A DNA stretch of 64,000 nt, from contig JAEUHR010000017.1 in the NCBI GenBank assembly GCA_016794425.1, forward strand, positions 158,670 through 222,669, read 5' to 3'. This DNA is from Planctomycetota bacterium (GTDB taxonomy: Bacteria; Planctomycetota; UBA1135; UBA2386). This document shows positions 37,896-46,638 of the stretch, piece after piece. Each line of letters begins with the position of its first letter. Position 1 is the stretch's first letter. The notes below the pieces were generated by a model. The model was not told where the DNA came from, searched no databases, and saw only the letters and a program-made list of their open reading frames with translations. A program made the position numbers and the translations under genes.

Positions 37896-39749
37896 ATGCT
37901 GCCCGCGCTGGTGCCGTCGCTGCTGTTCGCCCTTGCCCCGCCGCAGGAGCCGCTCCGGATCGGCGTGCTGGCGCCGGTGACCGCGGCCGCCGAGCCGTCG
38001 CCGTTCGTGCTCGGCGCGCGGGCCGCCGCCGCGGCGCTGACCGCCGCCGGCGGCGTCGACGGCGCACCGGTCGAGCTGGTCGAGGTGGCGGCCGGCGAAC
38101 CGGCGCAGGTCGCGGCGGCGATCGGCGAACTGCAGGCCGCCGGCGCGGTGGCGGTGGTCGCGGCCCCGGATGCGGCGCTGCTGCCGGTCGTGCGCCGCAT
38201 CGCCCAGGGCAAGCTGCCCGTCGTCGCGCACGTGGCCTTGCCGACGGCGATCGCGAAGGCTCTCGACGGCGCCTGCGCCGAGACGTTCTGCATGCAGTAC
38301 GTCGGGCTGGTCCGCGACGGCGACAAGGCGGCCAAGGACCTCGAGCGCGTGCTCGGCACCGGCGGCCTGACGGCGCCGACGCGGCTGTTGTGGCAGCACG
38401 ACGTCGGCCAGAACGCCAAGGCGTGGCCGAAGCTGCTCGAGAAGAGCGGCCGGCCGCACCTGCTGCTGCTCGACGCCGACCCGGTCGCGGCGGCGCGGTT
38501 CGTGACCGAGGTGCTCGGCGCCGACCCGCTGCCCGTCGTGCTGACGCCGCGCGCGTTCGGCGCCGCGACGCGCGCGCTGGCGCGGCCGCTGTTCGTGATC
38601 CTCGGCCAGTCGCCGGCGCAGCTCGGCACCGCCAACGAGTTCCGCCGCAGCTACGAGGCCGCGCACGGGGTGCCGGGCCACGGCGCCGCCGAGGGCCACG
38701 AGGGCGTCTCGGCGGTCGCGCGCGCCGTCGACGCCGCCGACAACCGCGACCCGAAGCTGTGGCGCAAGGCGCTGCTGTCGGTCGTGGTCGAAGGCGCCCG
38801 CGGCCGCGTGCCGTTCGACAAGGCGAACGACGGCATCGCGGCGCCGCTGTCGCTGTGGGCGCTCGACGGCACGGCGACGGTGCCCTACGCGCCGCCGGTC
38901 GTGGCGCTGGCGGCGCTCGACGCGCAGCCGGCGACGTCGGCCGGACCGCAGACCACGGCCGGCGCCGGTCCGCAGCGCGAGATCGGCGAGCCGTTCGGCA
39001 CCTGGCGCACGCGCCAGTTCGTGTTCGAGCCCGGCGCGCAGTGGGTGCTGTGCCTGTGGGCCGGCCCCGACGACCCCGGCTTCGACAGCGACGAGGAGGA
39101 CCTGCGGCTGCTCGGGCTGTCGACCGGCGGCAAGGACCCGATCGCCGACCATCTGGTGCGCGAGGAGATCCTGGCGCGCGTGCTGGCGATCGCATCGACG
39201 AAGTTCGGCCGGCGCGAGGACGGCACCGGCATCCCGGGCAAGAGCCTGCGCGTGTCGTTCGCGGCGCACGTCGACCCGGCCGAACGCGAACGGAAGAAGC
39301 AGCGGCTCTGGCCGGCCCGCTTCGGCGGCGACCACACCGGTGCCGGCGGCGAGGCGTTCGGCACCTACTGCCGCGTCTACACCGCGTTCATCCGCCGCAC
39401 GATCTTCCAGCCGCACGCGCTGGACCCGGCGCTCGAGCCGGCGGATCGCTGCTACCTCGACGGCAGCTACCACTTCGGCACCGACCGGGCCCGCGACAAG
39501 CGCAGCGAACTGATCCGCGCGCTGATCAACGGCTACGCCGGGTCGATGGCGCTGACGCTGGCGCACGAGGTCGGCCACCTGTGCGGCCTCGGCCACGTCA
39601 CCGACGATCCGGTCGAGATCATGAACGTCGAGGAGGGTGCCGGCATCGACTACCGCGATGCGCACTTCGGCGCCGACTCGTGGAACTTCCTGGCCGAGCG
39701 CTACGGCATCGTCGGCCAGGAGCCGCCGGCCGGCGGCAAGAAGAAGTGA
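37896..39749 (+). CDS. Substrate-binding domain fused to HExxHxxxxxH metalloprotease
   Basis: A 617-residue secreted protein with a short signal peptide. Residues ~18-330 are a type-1 periplasmic-binding fold of the branched-chain amino-acid receptor kind (IGVLAPVTAAAEPSPFVLGA, AAGAVAVVAAPDAALLPVV, DNRDPKLWRKAL). Residues ~370-617 contain a zinc-protease motif HEVGHLCGLGH (H557, E558, H561, H567) with a Met-turn-like EIMN (M576). That is the metzincin layout. The two halves are joined by an Ala/Thr/Gly-rich linker. I know of no named family with this arrangement. It follows the dehydrogenase operon by 27 bp, suggesting a peptide or amino-acid substrate. Confidence 0.8.
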   Translation: MLPALVPSLLFALAPPQEPLRIGVLAPVTAAAEPSPFVLGARAAAAALTAAGGVDGAPVELVEVAAGEPAQVAAAIGELQAAGAVAVVAAPDAALLPVVRRIAQGKLPVVAHVALPTAIAKALDGACAETFCMQYVGLVRDGDKAAKDLERVLGTGGLTAPTRLLWQHDVGQNAKAWPKLLEKSGRPHLLLLDADPVAAARFVTEVLGADPLPVVLTPRAFGAATRALARPLFVILGQSPAQLGTANEFRRSYEAAHGVPGHGAAEGHEGVSAVARAVDAADNRDPKLWRKALLSVVVEGARGRVPFDKANDGIAAPLSLWALDGTATVPYAPPVVALAALDAQPATSAGPQTTAGAGPQREIGEPFGTWRTRQFVFEPGAQWVLCLWAGPDDPGFDSDEEDLRLLGLSTGGKDPIADHLVREEILARVLAIASTKFGRREDGTGIPGKSLRVSFAAHVDPAERERKKQRLWPARFGGDHTGAGGEAFGTYCRVYTAFIRRTIFQPHALDPALEPADRCYLDGSYHFGTDRARDKRSELIRALINGYAGSMALTLAHEVGHLCGLGHVTDDPVEIMNVEEGAGIDYRDAHFGADSWNFLAERYGIVGQEPPAGGKKK

Positions 39750-39759
39750 CCGGCGCCGA

Positions 39760-40392
39760 TCACAGGCGCAGCACGACCGGCAGGTCCGGGCCGAGGTCGA
39801 GCCGGTCGCCGCGCGCGCCGTCGAACACCAGTTCGAGCGCGTGCGCCGGGCCGTCGACGAAGCGCAGGCCGGGCACCGCGACCTCGCGCAGGCTCGACAT
39901 CGGCGCCAGGTCGGGCACCGTCAGCACGACTTCGCGGAGCCGCCGGTCGGCCGCGCGGTGCGGCACGCCGAACGGCACGAACGGCCGGTCGATCGCGAAC
40001 AGCAGCGGCTCGCCGAGCACGCCGCTGTTGCACGCCATGTCGATGCGCAGGTCCGGCGGCAGCCACGCCGGCGCGTAGGGCCAGGCCGCGAACGGCGGCG
40101 GCGCGCCGGCCGGGGTCGGACGCACGCAGACGCCGAACGGCGACGCCGCGGTCTCGCGCCAGCGCGCGCGCTCGTGCAGGCCGAGCGGCTTGACGTGCCG
40201 GTCGCGCGCGGCCGCGTCGTCGGCGAGCCACAGCAGTTCGAGGTAGGCGTCGGCGAAACCGAAGCAGACGTTCGCGGTGCCCTGGCCACGGTGCTCGCGG
40301 CGCACGCCGATGCAGAGCCCGAGGTCGACGAGGCGCCGCTGCTCCGGTGCGTCGGTGCGGCAGAACACGAACACGTGGTCGACGGCGTGCAT
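39760..40392 (-). CDS. VOC/glyoxalase-like protein
   Basis: A 210-residue protein starting at ATG 40392. The opening HAVDHVFVFCRTDAPEQRRL and the central FGFADAYLELLWLAD match the glyoxalase-like domain in which a beta-alpha-beta-beta-beta unit supplies metal ligands (His and Glu). A second half repeats the fold more weakly (LREVVLTVPDL). Likely a small-molecule enzyme or binding protein with unknown substrate. It ends 10 bp from the fusion protein's stop and is divergent from the NYN gene. Confidence 0.7.
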   Translation of the reverse strand: MHAVDHVFVFCRTDAPEQRRLVDLGLCIGVRREHRGQGTANVCFGFADAYLELLWLADDAAARDRHVKPLGLHERARWRETAASPFGVCVRPTPAGAPPPFAAWPYAPAWLPPDLRIDMACNSGVLGEPLLFAIDRPFVPFGVPHRAADRRLREVVLTVPDLAPMSSLREVAVPGLRFVDGPAHALELVFDGARGDRLDLGPDLPVVLRL

Positions 40393-40452
40393 CGGCGCGC
40401 AGCATGCGCACGCGACCGCGGAGAAGGAAGTGGCCCGCGGCGCCGCGCAGCA

Positions 40453-40458
40453 TACGAT
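40453..40458 (+). promoter_or_regulatory. -10-like hexamer, leaderless candidate
   Basis: TACGAT lies six bases before ATG 40465; no Shine-Dalgarno is visible in the short gap. Confidence 0.35.
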
Positions 40459-40464
40459 TGCGCC

Positions 40465-41292
40465 ATGAGTTCCCAGCCCGGCACGGCCAACATGGCCGTG
40501 TTCTGCGATTTCGAGAACGTCGCGCTCGGTGTCGCCGACGCCAAGTACTCCAAGTTCGACATCGACAAGGTCCTCGACCGGTTGCTGCTGAAGGGCAACA
40601 TCGTGTTGAAGAAGGCCTACTGCGACTGGGAGCGCTACAAGGCGTTCAAGGCCGCGATGCACGAGGCGGCGTTCGAGCTGATCGAGATCCCGCACCGGCG
40701 CATGTCCGGCAAGAACTCGGCCGACATCCGGCTGGTCGTCGACGCGCTCGACTTCTGCCACACGAAGCCGCACGTCGACACGTTCGTGATCTTGAGCGGC
40801 GACTCGGACTTCTCGCCGCTGGTCAGCAAGCTGCGCGAGAACGACAAGAAGGTGATCGGCGTCGGCGTCAAGAACTCGACCAGCGAGCTGCTGATCGCCA
40901 ACTGCGACGAGTTCCTCTACTACGACGACCTCGTGCGCGAGAAGCCGGCGCGCAAGCTGAAGGCGCCGACGCGCAGCGGCGGGCGGGCCGGCGACGGCCC
41001 GAAGCGCGAGGGCGACGACCGGATCGCCGAGGCGCTCGATCTGATCCTCGAGACGATGGAAGCGTTGATCGCCGAGCGCGGCAGCGACGAGACGATCTGG
41101 GGCTCGATGATCAAGCAGGCGCTGAAGCGGCGGAAGCCCGGCTTCAACGAGAGCTACTACGGCTACCGGTCGTTCAACGAACTGCTCGAGGAAGCCGAGA
41201 ACCGCGAACTGCTCGAACTCGCGCCTTCGGCGGCGTCGGGCGCCTACCAGGTGCGGTTGCCGATGCGCGGCAAGTCGGCCGCCGGGCGCTGA
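40465..41292 (+). CDS. NYN-domain nuclease with C-terminal LOTUS (OST-HTH) domain
   Basis: A 275-residue protein. Residues ~10-155 are a NYN/PIN-like nuclease with its acidic residues visible: AVFCDFENVALG, SADIRLVVDALDF and ILSGDSDFSPLV. A Lys/Arg/Gly-rich linker leads to a LOTUS/OST-HTH domain at ~190-265 (IWGSMIKQALKRRKPGFNES, YGYRSFNELLEEAE). NYN-LOTUS proteins such as LabA-like and MARF1-like proteins bind and may cut RNA. It is a single-gene unit between two convergent or divergent neighbours. Confidence 0.9.
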   Translation: MSSQPGTANMAVFCDFENVALGVADAKYSKFDIDKVLDRLLLKGNIVLKKAYCDWERYKAFKAAMHEAAFELIEIPHRRMSGKNSADIRLVVDALDFCHTKPHVDTFVILSGDSDFSPLVSKLRENDKKVIGVGVKNSTSELLIANCDEFLYYDDLVREKPARKLKAPTRSGGRAGDGPKREGDDRIAEALDLILETMEALIAERGSDETIWGSMIKQALKRRKPGFNESYYGYRSFNELLEEAENRELLELAPSAASGAYQVRLPMRGKSAAGR

Positions 41293-41320
41293 GGCCGGGC
41301 GAGCTGCGGCCGCGGCCGGT

Positions 41321-42388
41321 TCAGGGTTCCGTGACTTCGACGTCGAGCGTGACGCCGCCGTCGGCGGCGGGCCACGCGACCAGGCGGTGCCCGGCCAGCG
41401 TCAGCGCCTGCGGGCCGTGCGCGGCGGCGCGGCACAGGCGCCACGACGCGAGCTGGCGGTCCTGGCCCGGTTCGACTTCGCGCTGTTCGACCGGCGCCGC
41501 CGCGGGCCGCGCGCCCGGCTGCGGCTGCCGCGCGGCGAGGGCCCGCAGGTCGACGACGGTGTCGGGGCCGATGCAGCGCGCGTGCACGGCGCGGCGGTGG
41601 GCGCCGTCGCGCACCAGGCCGCCGACGTCGACCAGCAGCGAGTCGCGCGGGCCGATGCCGCGCAGCAGGCCTGTGCCGAGGTCGATCTCGACGCAGGCGT
41701 CCTCGCCGACGCCGATGCCGAGCCGCGTGTCGCTCTGTTCGAGGGCGGCGACCAGCCGGCCGAGGCGGTCGCGTTCGAAGAAGTGCGAGTCGGTGACCAG
41801 GTCGGTGACGAACCCCATGCCCGGGCCGACGCGCGGCCCCTCGGGCCCGAGCGCGGCCGTGCTGTCGCCGCCGAGCAGCATGCGTTCGCCCTGCATCGCG
41901 CAGCCGGCGCTGGCGCCGGCGACGACGCCGCCGCGCTGCAGCAGCCGCAGCATCGCCTGCCGTTCGGGCGTGTCGGCGCCGTCGGGCCGGTAGCGCGCGG
42001 TGATGCGGCTCTGGTCGCCGCCGGTGAACAGCAGCGCGGTGGCGCGGTCGATCGCGGCGACGGTCGCGGCGGTCGGCGTCTCGCGCCGCACGACCTCGAC
42101 CGGCAGCGTCGGCGCCCACGTGCGCAGCGCCGCGAGTTTGCCCTGCCAGACGTCCTCCTGGTCGCCGGTCGCGGCGGTCACGACGACGACGTGCGGGGGG
42201 CCGGGCCGCGCGGCCAGCGCCAACAGGCGCGTGAACACGTCGCGGCAGTCGTCGTCGAGCCCGCCGCCGATCAGCAGCAGCGTGCCGGCCGCGGCCGGCG
42301 GTGCTGCCGGTGCCGGCGCCGGTGCGGCGCAGGCCGCGAACAGGGCCGCGAGCAGCAGCGCGAACAGGGTCGGTCGCAGCGGGTTCAT
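41321..42388 (-). CDS. Secreted cyanophycinase-like lipoprotein (peptidase S51)
   Basis: A 355-residue lipoprotein; the lipobox is FAAC with C20. The S51 fold is clear: LLLIGGGLDDD, FTGGDQSR (121-128) and the nucleophile elbow AGASAGCAMQG with S160, then MLLGGDST and the C-terminal ligand His region. Cyanophycinases cut the Asp-Arg polymer cyanophycin to beta-Asp-Arg dipeptides. The gene overlaps the isoaspartyl-peptidase gene by 4 bp, the enzyme that splits those dipeptides, which supports a cyanophycinase rather than a peptidase E (aspartyl dipeptidase) role. Attachment to the outer envelope suggests an external substrate. Confidence 0.82.
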   Translation of the reverse strand: MNPLRPTLFALLLAALFAACAAPAPAPAAPPAAAGTLLLIGGGLDDDCRDVFTRLLALAARPGPPHVVVVTAATGDQEDVWQGKLAALRTWAPTLPVEVVRRETPTAATVAAIDRATALLFTGGDQSRITARYRPDGADTPERQAMLRLLQRGGVVAGASAGCAMQGERMLLGGDSTAALGPEGPRVGPGMGFVTDLVTDSHFFERDRLGRLVAALEQSDTRLGIGVGEDACVEIDLGTGLLRGIGPRDSLLVDVGGLVRDGAHRRAVHARCIGPDTVVDLRALAARQPQPGARPAAAPVEQREVEPGQDRQLASWRLCRAAAHGPQALTLAGHRLVAWPAADGGVTLDVEVTEP

Positions 42389-43371
42389 CGTTCGAAGATC
42401 GCGACTTCGTGGCGGCCGCGGCTGTCGGCCAGCGCGCGGTACATGCCGTCGCTGTTGTAGACCGCGAACGCGTTGCCGGCCGCGTCGACCGCGACGACGC
42501 CGCCGTCGTCGGGGTTCAGCGTGTGCAGCACGACCGCCCTGGCGGCGGTCGCGAGGTCCTCGCCGGCGAACTCCATGCGCGCGGCGATCGTGCGCGCCAC
42601 CGTGTGGCGCAGGAACTGCTCGCCGGTGCCGGTGCCGCTGATCGCGGCCCAGGCGTTGGCGTAGGTGCCGGCGCCGGCGATCGGTGAGTCGCCGATGCGG
42701 CCGTAGCGCTTGCCGGTCAGGCCGCCCGTGCTGGTCGCCGCGGCGAGCCGGCCGGCCTGGTCCAGCGCGACGCAGCCGACCGTGCCCTTGCCGGCGCCGG
42801 GCACCGCCGCGGCGCGTTCGCGCAGCACCTCGTCGAGCATCGCGCGGCGCTGCGGTGTCGTGAACCACTCGTTCGGCACGCGCTCGACCGCGACCGTGTC
42901 GGCGAAGCGCTCGGCGCCGTCGCCCATCAGCAGCACGTGCCGCGTGCGTTCCATCACCAGGCGCGCCAGCGACACCGGGTTCTTCACGGTGCGCACGCCG
43001 GCGACGGCGCCGTAGCCCATCGTGCTGCCGTCCATCACCGCGGCGTCGAGTTCGTGGCCGCCGGCCTCGTTGCAGGCAGCACCCTTGCCGGCGTTGAACT
43101 TCGGGTCGTCCTCGAGCAGCCGCACGACGGCCTCGCAGACGTCGAGCGCCGCGTCGCCGTTCGCGAGCCGCGCGCGGCCCAGTTCGAGCACCTGCTGCAG
43201 CGCGTCGCGGTAGGCCTGCAGTTCGGCCGCCGGCGCGTCGCGGCCGAGCGTGCCGGCGCCGCCGTGGATCGCGATCGCCCAGGTGCCGGCGGCGGCGGTC
43301 TCCGGTGAGCGGTGGGTGGCACAGGCCGTCGCGAGCACGACGGCGACCAGCGAGCACGGCAGGATGCGCAT
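42385..43371 (-). CDS. Secreted isoaspartyl peptidase/L-asparaginase (Ntn-hydrolase) lipoprotein
   Basis: A 328-residue lipoprotein (LATAC, C17). The plant-type asparaginase/isoaspartyl-peptidase family is shown by AIHGGAGTLG, FNAGKGAA and the autocleavage nucleophile T197 in GKGTVGCVALD, followed by TSTGGLTGKRYGRIGDSPI. After self-cleavage, Thr197 would be the N-terminal catalytic residue. The substrate is probably beta-aspartyl dipeptides produced by the cyanophycinase-like protein, whose ATG overlaps its stop. Both enzymes are exported, which is unusual for cyanophycin use inside cells. Confidence 0.87.
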   Translation of the reverse strand: MRILPCSLVAVVLATACATHRSPETAAAGTWAIAIHGGAGTLGRDAPAAELQAYRDALQQVLELGRARLANGDAALDVCEAVVRLLEDDPKFNAGKGAACNEAGGHELDAAVMDGSTMGYGAVAGVRTVKNPVSLARLVMERTRHVLLMGDGAERFADTVAVERVPNEWFTTPQRRAMLDEVLRERAAAVPGAGKGTVGCVALDQAGRLAAATSTGGLTGKRYGRIGDSPIAGAGTYANAWAAISGTGTGEQFLRHTVARTIAARMEFAGEDLATAARAVVLHTLNPDDGGVVAVDAAGNAFAVYNSDGMYRALADSRGRHEVAIFER

Positions 43372-43378
43372 GCGCGAA

Positions 43379-43384
43379 GGTGTA
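43379..43384 (-). promoter_or_regulatory. -10-like hexamer before the isoaspartyl peptidase
   Basis: TACACC on the minus strand lies seven bases before ATG 43371, inside the 36-bp gap after the sensor kinase. It could give the two-gene unit its own leaderless transcript. Confidence 0.3.
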
Positions 43385-43407
43385 GCGGCACCGCCGGTCG
43401 GCGTCGA

Positions 43408-46400
43408 TCAACGCGCGGTCGCGTGCAGCAGGTCGTGCACGGCTGCCATCAGCTGCGGTACCGAGAACGGCTTCGGCAGCAGCTGCGAACTGCCACCGAG
43501 TTCGAGGTCGGTCTCGTCGCCGGTGAACCCCGACACGAACAGCACCGGCAGCCCGGGCCGCTCGGCGCCGAGCCGCGCCGCGAGGTCGCGGCCGCCGAGC
43601 CCCGGCATCACGACGTCGGTGATCAGGAGGTCGATCCGGCCCTGATGCTGCCGCACCAGCTGCAGTGCCGCCTCGCCGTCGTCGGCGACCAGCACGTGGT
43701 GGCCGGCGCGCGCCAGCGAGCGGTGCACCAGTTCGCGCACCAGCGGTTCGTCCTCGACCAGCAGGATCGTCGCGGTGCCGGTCGCGGTCGGCGGTTCGGC
43801 GGCCGGCGTGGGCAGCGCGGCTTCGTTCGCCAGTGGCAGCCGGATCCACACGGTCGTGCCGGCGCCGGGCGCGCTGTCGATCCAGGCGTCGCCGCCGCTC
43901 TGGCGCACGATGCCGTGGACGGTCGCGAGGCCGAGACCGGTGCCCTTGCCGGGTGCCTTGGTCGTGAAGAACGGCAGGAACGCCTGGGCGCGGCGTTCGG
44001 CGTCCATGCCGACGCCGGTGTCGCGGACCCACAGCAGCGCGTGCGACCCGGTGGTGCCGCGCGCGGCGTCCGGCCCGGCATCGACCGCGCCGACCGACGT
44101 GCCGATGCACAGTGTGCCGCCGTCCGGCATCGCGTCGCGCGCGTTCAGCGCCAGGTTCAGCAGCACCTGCTCCATCTGTGTGCGGTCGACGCGCACCGGC
44201 ACCGGTCGCGACGCGTGCTCGCGCTGCAGCGTGATCTGCGCGCCGATCAGGCGTCCCAGCAGGCCGGCCAGGTCGTCGACGACTTCGGTCAGGTCGAGCA
44301 CGCGCGGCGTCAGCACCTGCTGCCGGCTGAACGCGAGCAGCTGCCCCGTCAGGCCGGCGGCCCGCGCCGCGGCGTCGAGCACACCGCGCACGTCGTTGCG
44401 GCGCGGATCGTCGGCCGCCAGCGATTCGCCGAGCGAACTGGCGTAGCCGGAGATCGCGGTCAGCAGGTTGTTGAAGTCGTGCGCGATGCCGCCGGCCAGC
44501 TGGCCGATTGCCTCCATCTTCTGCGCCTGCCGCAGCTGCTCTTCGAGTGCGCGGCGGCCGGTCACGTCGGCGATCGCGCCGACGAACGCGCCGGCGCCGT
44601 CGTCGAGGTCGCGCACCAGCGTGCGCGAGACCAGCGCCCAGAACCCGGTGCCGTCGCGCCGGTGCAGCACGATCTCCTGCGGCTGGCCGGCGCCGGCGGG
44701 TTCGCCGAGCGACAGCAGGTCGGCGCGGTGGGCCGGCGGCAGATCGGCGTCGGCGCGCACGGCCGCGAGCAGGTGTTCCGGCGATTCGTAGCCGAACATC
44801 GTCGCGAACGCTGCATTGCAGTAGGCGATGCCGTGGCCGGGCACGCAGCGGAACAGACCCTCCGCGACGTGGCGCTGGATCGACGTCAGCAGCTGCTCGT
44901 GCTGCTCGCGTTCGATCGCGATGCCGGCCAGCACCGCGGCGCGTTCGACCAGACCGATCTCCAGCGCGGTCGGCTGCCGCGGTGCGTCGTGGTACATCGC
45001 GAACGTGCCCAGCACCGTGCCGTCCGCGGCGCGGATCGGCACCGACCAACAGGCGCGCAGGCCGTTCGCCAGCGCCAGCGAGCGGGCCGACTCCCAGGCC
45101 GGGTCGCTGGCGATGTCGGCGGTCACGACGGTGCGGTTCTCGTGCGCCGCCGTGCCGCAGGTGCCGCGCCGCGGGCCGATCTCGAAGCCGTCGATGGCGC
45201 GGTTGTAGACCTCGGGCAGCGACGCGCCGTGGCCGAGCCGCAGATGGCGGCCGCGCAGCATCAGGATCGAACACTGGCTGCGCGGGATACTGGCCTCGAG
45301 GCCGCGCACGATCTTCGCGAACACCTCCGGCAGCGGCCGGCCGGTGGCGATGCGTTCGAGCACGCGCGCCTGCAGTGCCAGGGCCGCTTCGGCGCGCGCC
45401 CGATCGGTGATGTCGCGCACGACGACCAGCACCTCGTCGTCGGCGAGCCGCGTGAAGCGCGCCTCGCGCACCAGCGACGGCGTCGGCGCCTGCGACTGGT
45501 ACTCGATCGCTTCGGCGCGGCCGTGCTGCAGCGTGTGCCGGATCGCCGCGTGCATGCGGGCGGCGAGGTCCGGCGCCATCAGCGCGTCGAGACGCTGGCC
45601 GAGCAGCGCTTCGCGCGGCGTCGGCAGCGCCACGCCCATGGGCGCGATCGCGTCGACGACGGTGCCGTCGCGGCGGATCCGGTACAACACGTCGGGCAGC
45701 ACCGACAGCAGCGCGGTGCGCAGGTCTTCGCTGCGGCTCCACTGCTGGGCCGAGTAGTGGCGTTCGGCGGCGAGGCTGCCGAACAGCAGCGGCACCACCA
45801 GCAGCGTCAGCTCGAACAGCTGGATCGGGATGTAGCGGTCCGGCACGGCCGTCAGGCCGAACGGCCCGTGGCCGTGGCTCGACAGCAGGTAGACCGCCAT
45901 CGCGGTGCACGACGCGGTCGCCGTCGCGCCGCGCTGGCCGACCCGCAGCGCCGCGTAGAGGGCCAGCGGCAGCAGCGCGTAGAGCAGCGTCACCGAACTC
46001 AGCGACGGCTCCATGCGGACCATCACGGCCCACAACACGGCGACGACGGCGACGGCGATCGCGGCCGCTTCGGCGGCCGAGCGCAGCGACGGCAGCGAGC
46101 GCGCGGTCGACCAGGTCGTCGCCAGCGGCACCACCACCAGCACACCGAGCGCGTTCATGCGCCACCAGCCGTCGTAGCCGGATACCTGCGGGCCGTAGCC
46201 GACCACGGTGCGCGCCAGCGCCGAGCACGCGACGCTGGCTACCGGCGCGATCGCGGCGGCGGCGAACAGCGCCAGCACGTCGCGCACGCGCGCGAAGTCG
46301 CGCTGGGTGCGGCAGCGGTCGAGCACGAACCGGCCGAGCAGCGCCTCGCCGGCCGCGCCGAGCGCGCCGAAGCACGACGCCAGCCACGCGTTGCCGGTGG

Positions 46401-46596
46401 CGAGCCGCTGCGCGAGTGCGCAGCCGAGCACGACGCCGACCGAGCGCGGACCCAGGAGCCAGACGCCAGCGATCGCGACGCCGCTCGGCAACCAGATCGT
46501 CGAGTGCGTGACCTCGCTGCCGCCGAGGCCGTGCAGAACGTTCGCCAGAGCGAACGCCAGCACGAACGCCAGGTAGGGGAGCACGCGCCGCCGCAT
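43408..46596 (-). CDS. Hybrid sensor histidine kinase (MASE1-PAS-GAF-PAS-HisKA-HATPase-REC)
   Basis: A 1062-residue membrane kinase. The N-terminal ~280 residues hold about eight helices of MASE1 type ([19 protein letters not shown]). Then come a PAS domain, a GAF domain ([20 protein letters not shown]), another PAS, and the HisKA box [14 protein letters not shown] with H706. The ATPase has [11 protein letters not shown] and VRDTGVGM, and a C-terminal receiver carries D994 in [10 protein letters not shown]. It lies 36 bp upstream of the isoaspartyl-peptidase/cyanophycinase pair on the same strand. No separate response regulator or phosphotransfer gene is in the window, so the output path is unknown. 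Confidence 0.92.
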   Translation of the reverse strand: MRRRVLPYLAFVLAFALANVLHGLGGSEVTHSTIWLPSGVAIAGVWLLGPRSVGVVLGCALAQRLATGNAWLASCFGALGAAGEALLGRFVLDRCRTQRDFARVRDVLALFAAAAIAPVASVACSALARTVVGYGPQVSGYDGWWRMNALGVLVVVPLATTWSTARSLPSLRSAAEAAAIAVAVVAVLWAVMVRMEPSLSSVTLLYALLPLALYAALRVGQRGATATASCTAMAVYLLSSHGHGPFGLTAVPDRYIPIQLFELTLLVVPLLFGSLAAERHYSAQQWSRSEDLRTALLSVLPDVLYRIRRDGTVVDAIAPMGVALPTPREALLGQRLDALMAPDLAARMHAAIRHTLQHGRAEAIEYQSQAPTPSLVREARFTRLADDEVLVVVRDITDRARAEAALALQARVLERIATGRPLPEVFAKIVRGLEASIPRSQCSILMLRGRHLRLGHGASLPEVYNRAIDGFEIGPRRGTCGTAAHENRTVVTADIASDPAWESARSLALANGLRACWSVPIRAADGTVLGTFAMYHDAPRQPTALEIGLVERAAVLAGIAIEREQHEQLLTSIQRHVAEGLFRCVPGHGIAYCNAAFATMFGYESPEHLLAAVRADADLPPAHRADLLSLGEPAGAGQPQEIVLHRRDGTGFWALVSRTLVRDLDDGAGAFVGAIADVTGRRALEEQLRQAQKMEAIGQLAGGIAHDFNNLLTAISGYASSLGESLAADDPRRNDVRGVLDAAARAAGLTGQLLAFSRQQVLTPRVLDLTEVVDDLAGLLGRLIGAQITLQREHASRPVPVRVDRTQMEQVLLNLALNARDAMPDGGTLCIGTSVGAVDAGPDAARGTTGSHALLWVRDTGVGMDAERRAQAFLPFFTTKAPGKGTGLGLATVHGIVRQSGGDAWIDSAPGAGTTVWIRLPLANEAALPTPAAEPPTATGTATILLVEDEPLVRELVHRSLARAGHHVLVADDGEAALQLVRQHQGRIDLLITDVVMPGLGGRDLAARLGAERPGLPVLFVSGFTGDETDLELGGSSQLLPKPFSVPQLMAAVHDLLHATAR

Positions 46597-46638
46597 CGCC
46601 GCAGTGTGCAGCGGCCGGGCGCGGCTGGCCAGGGCCGG

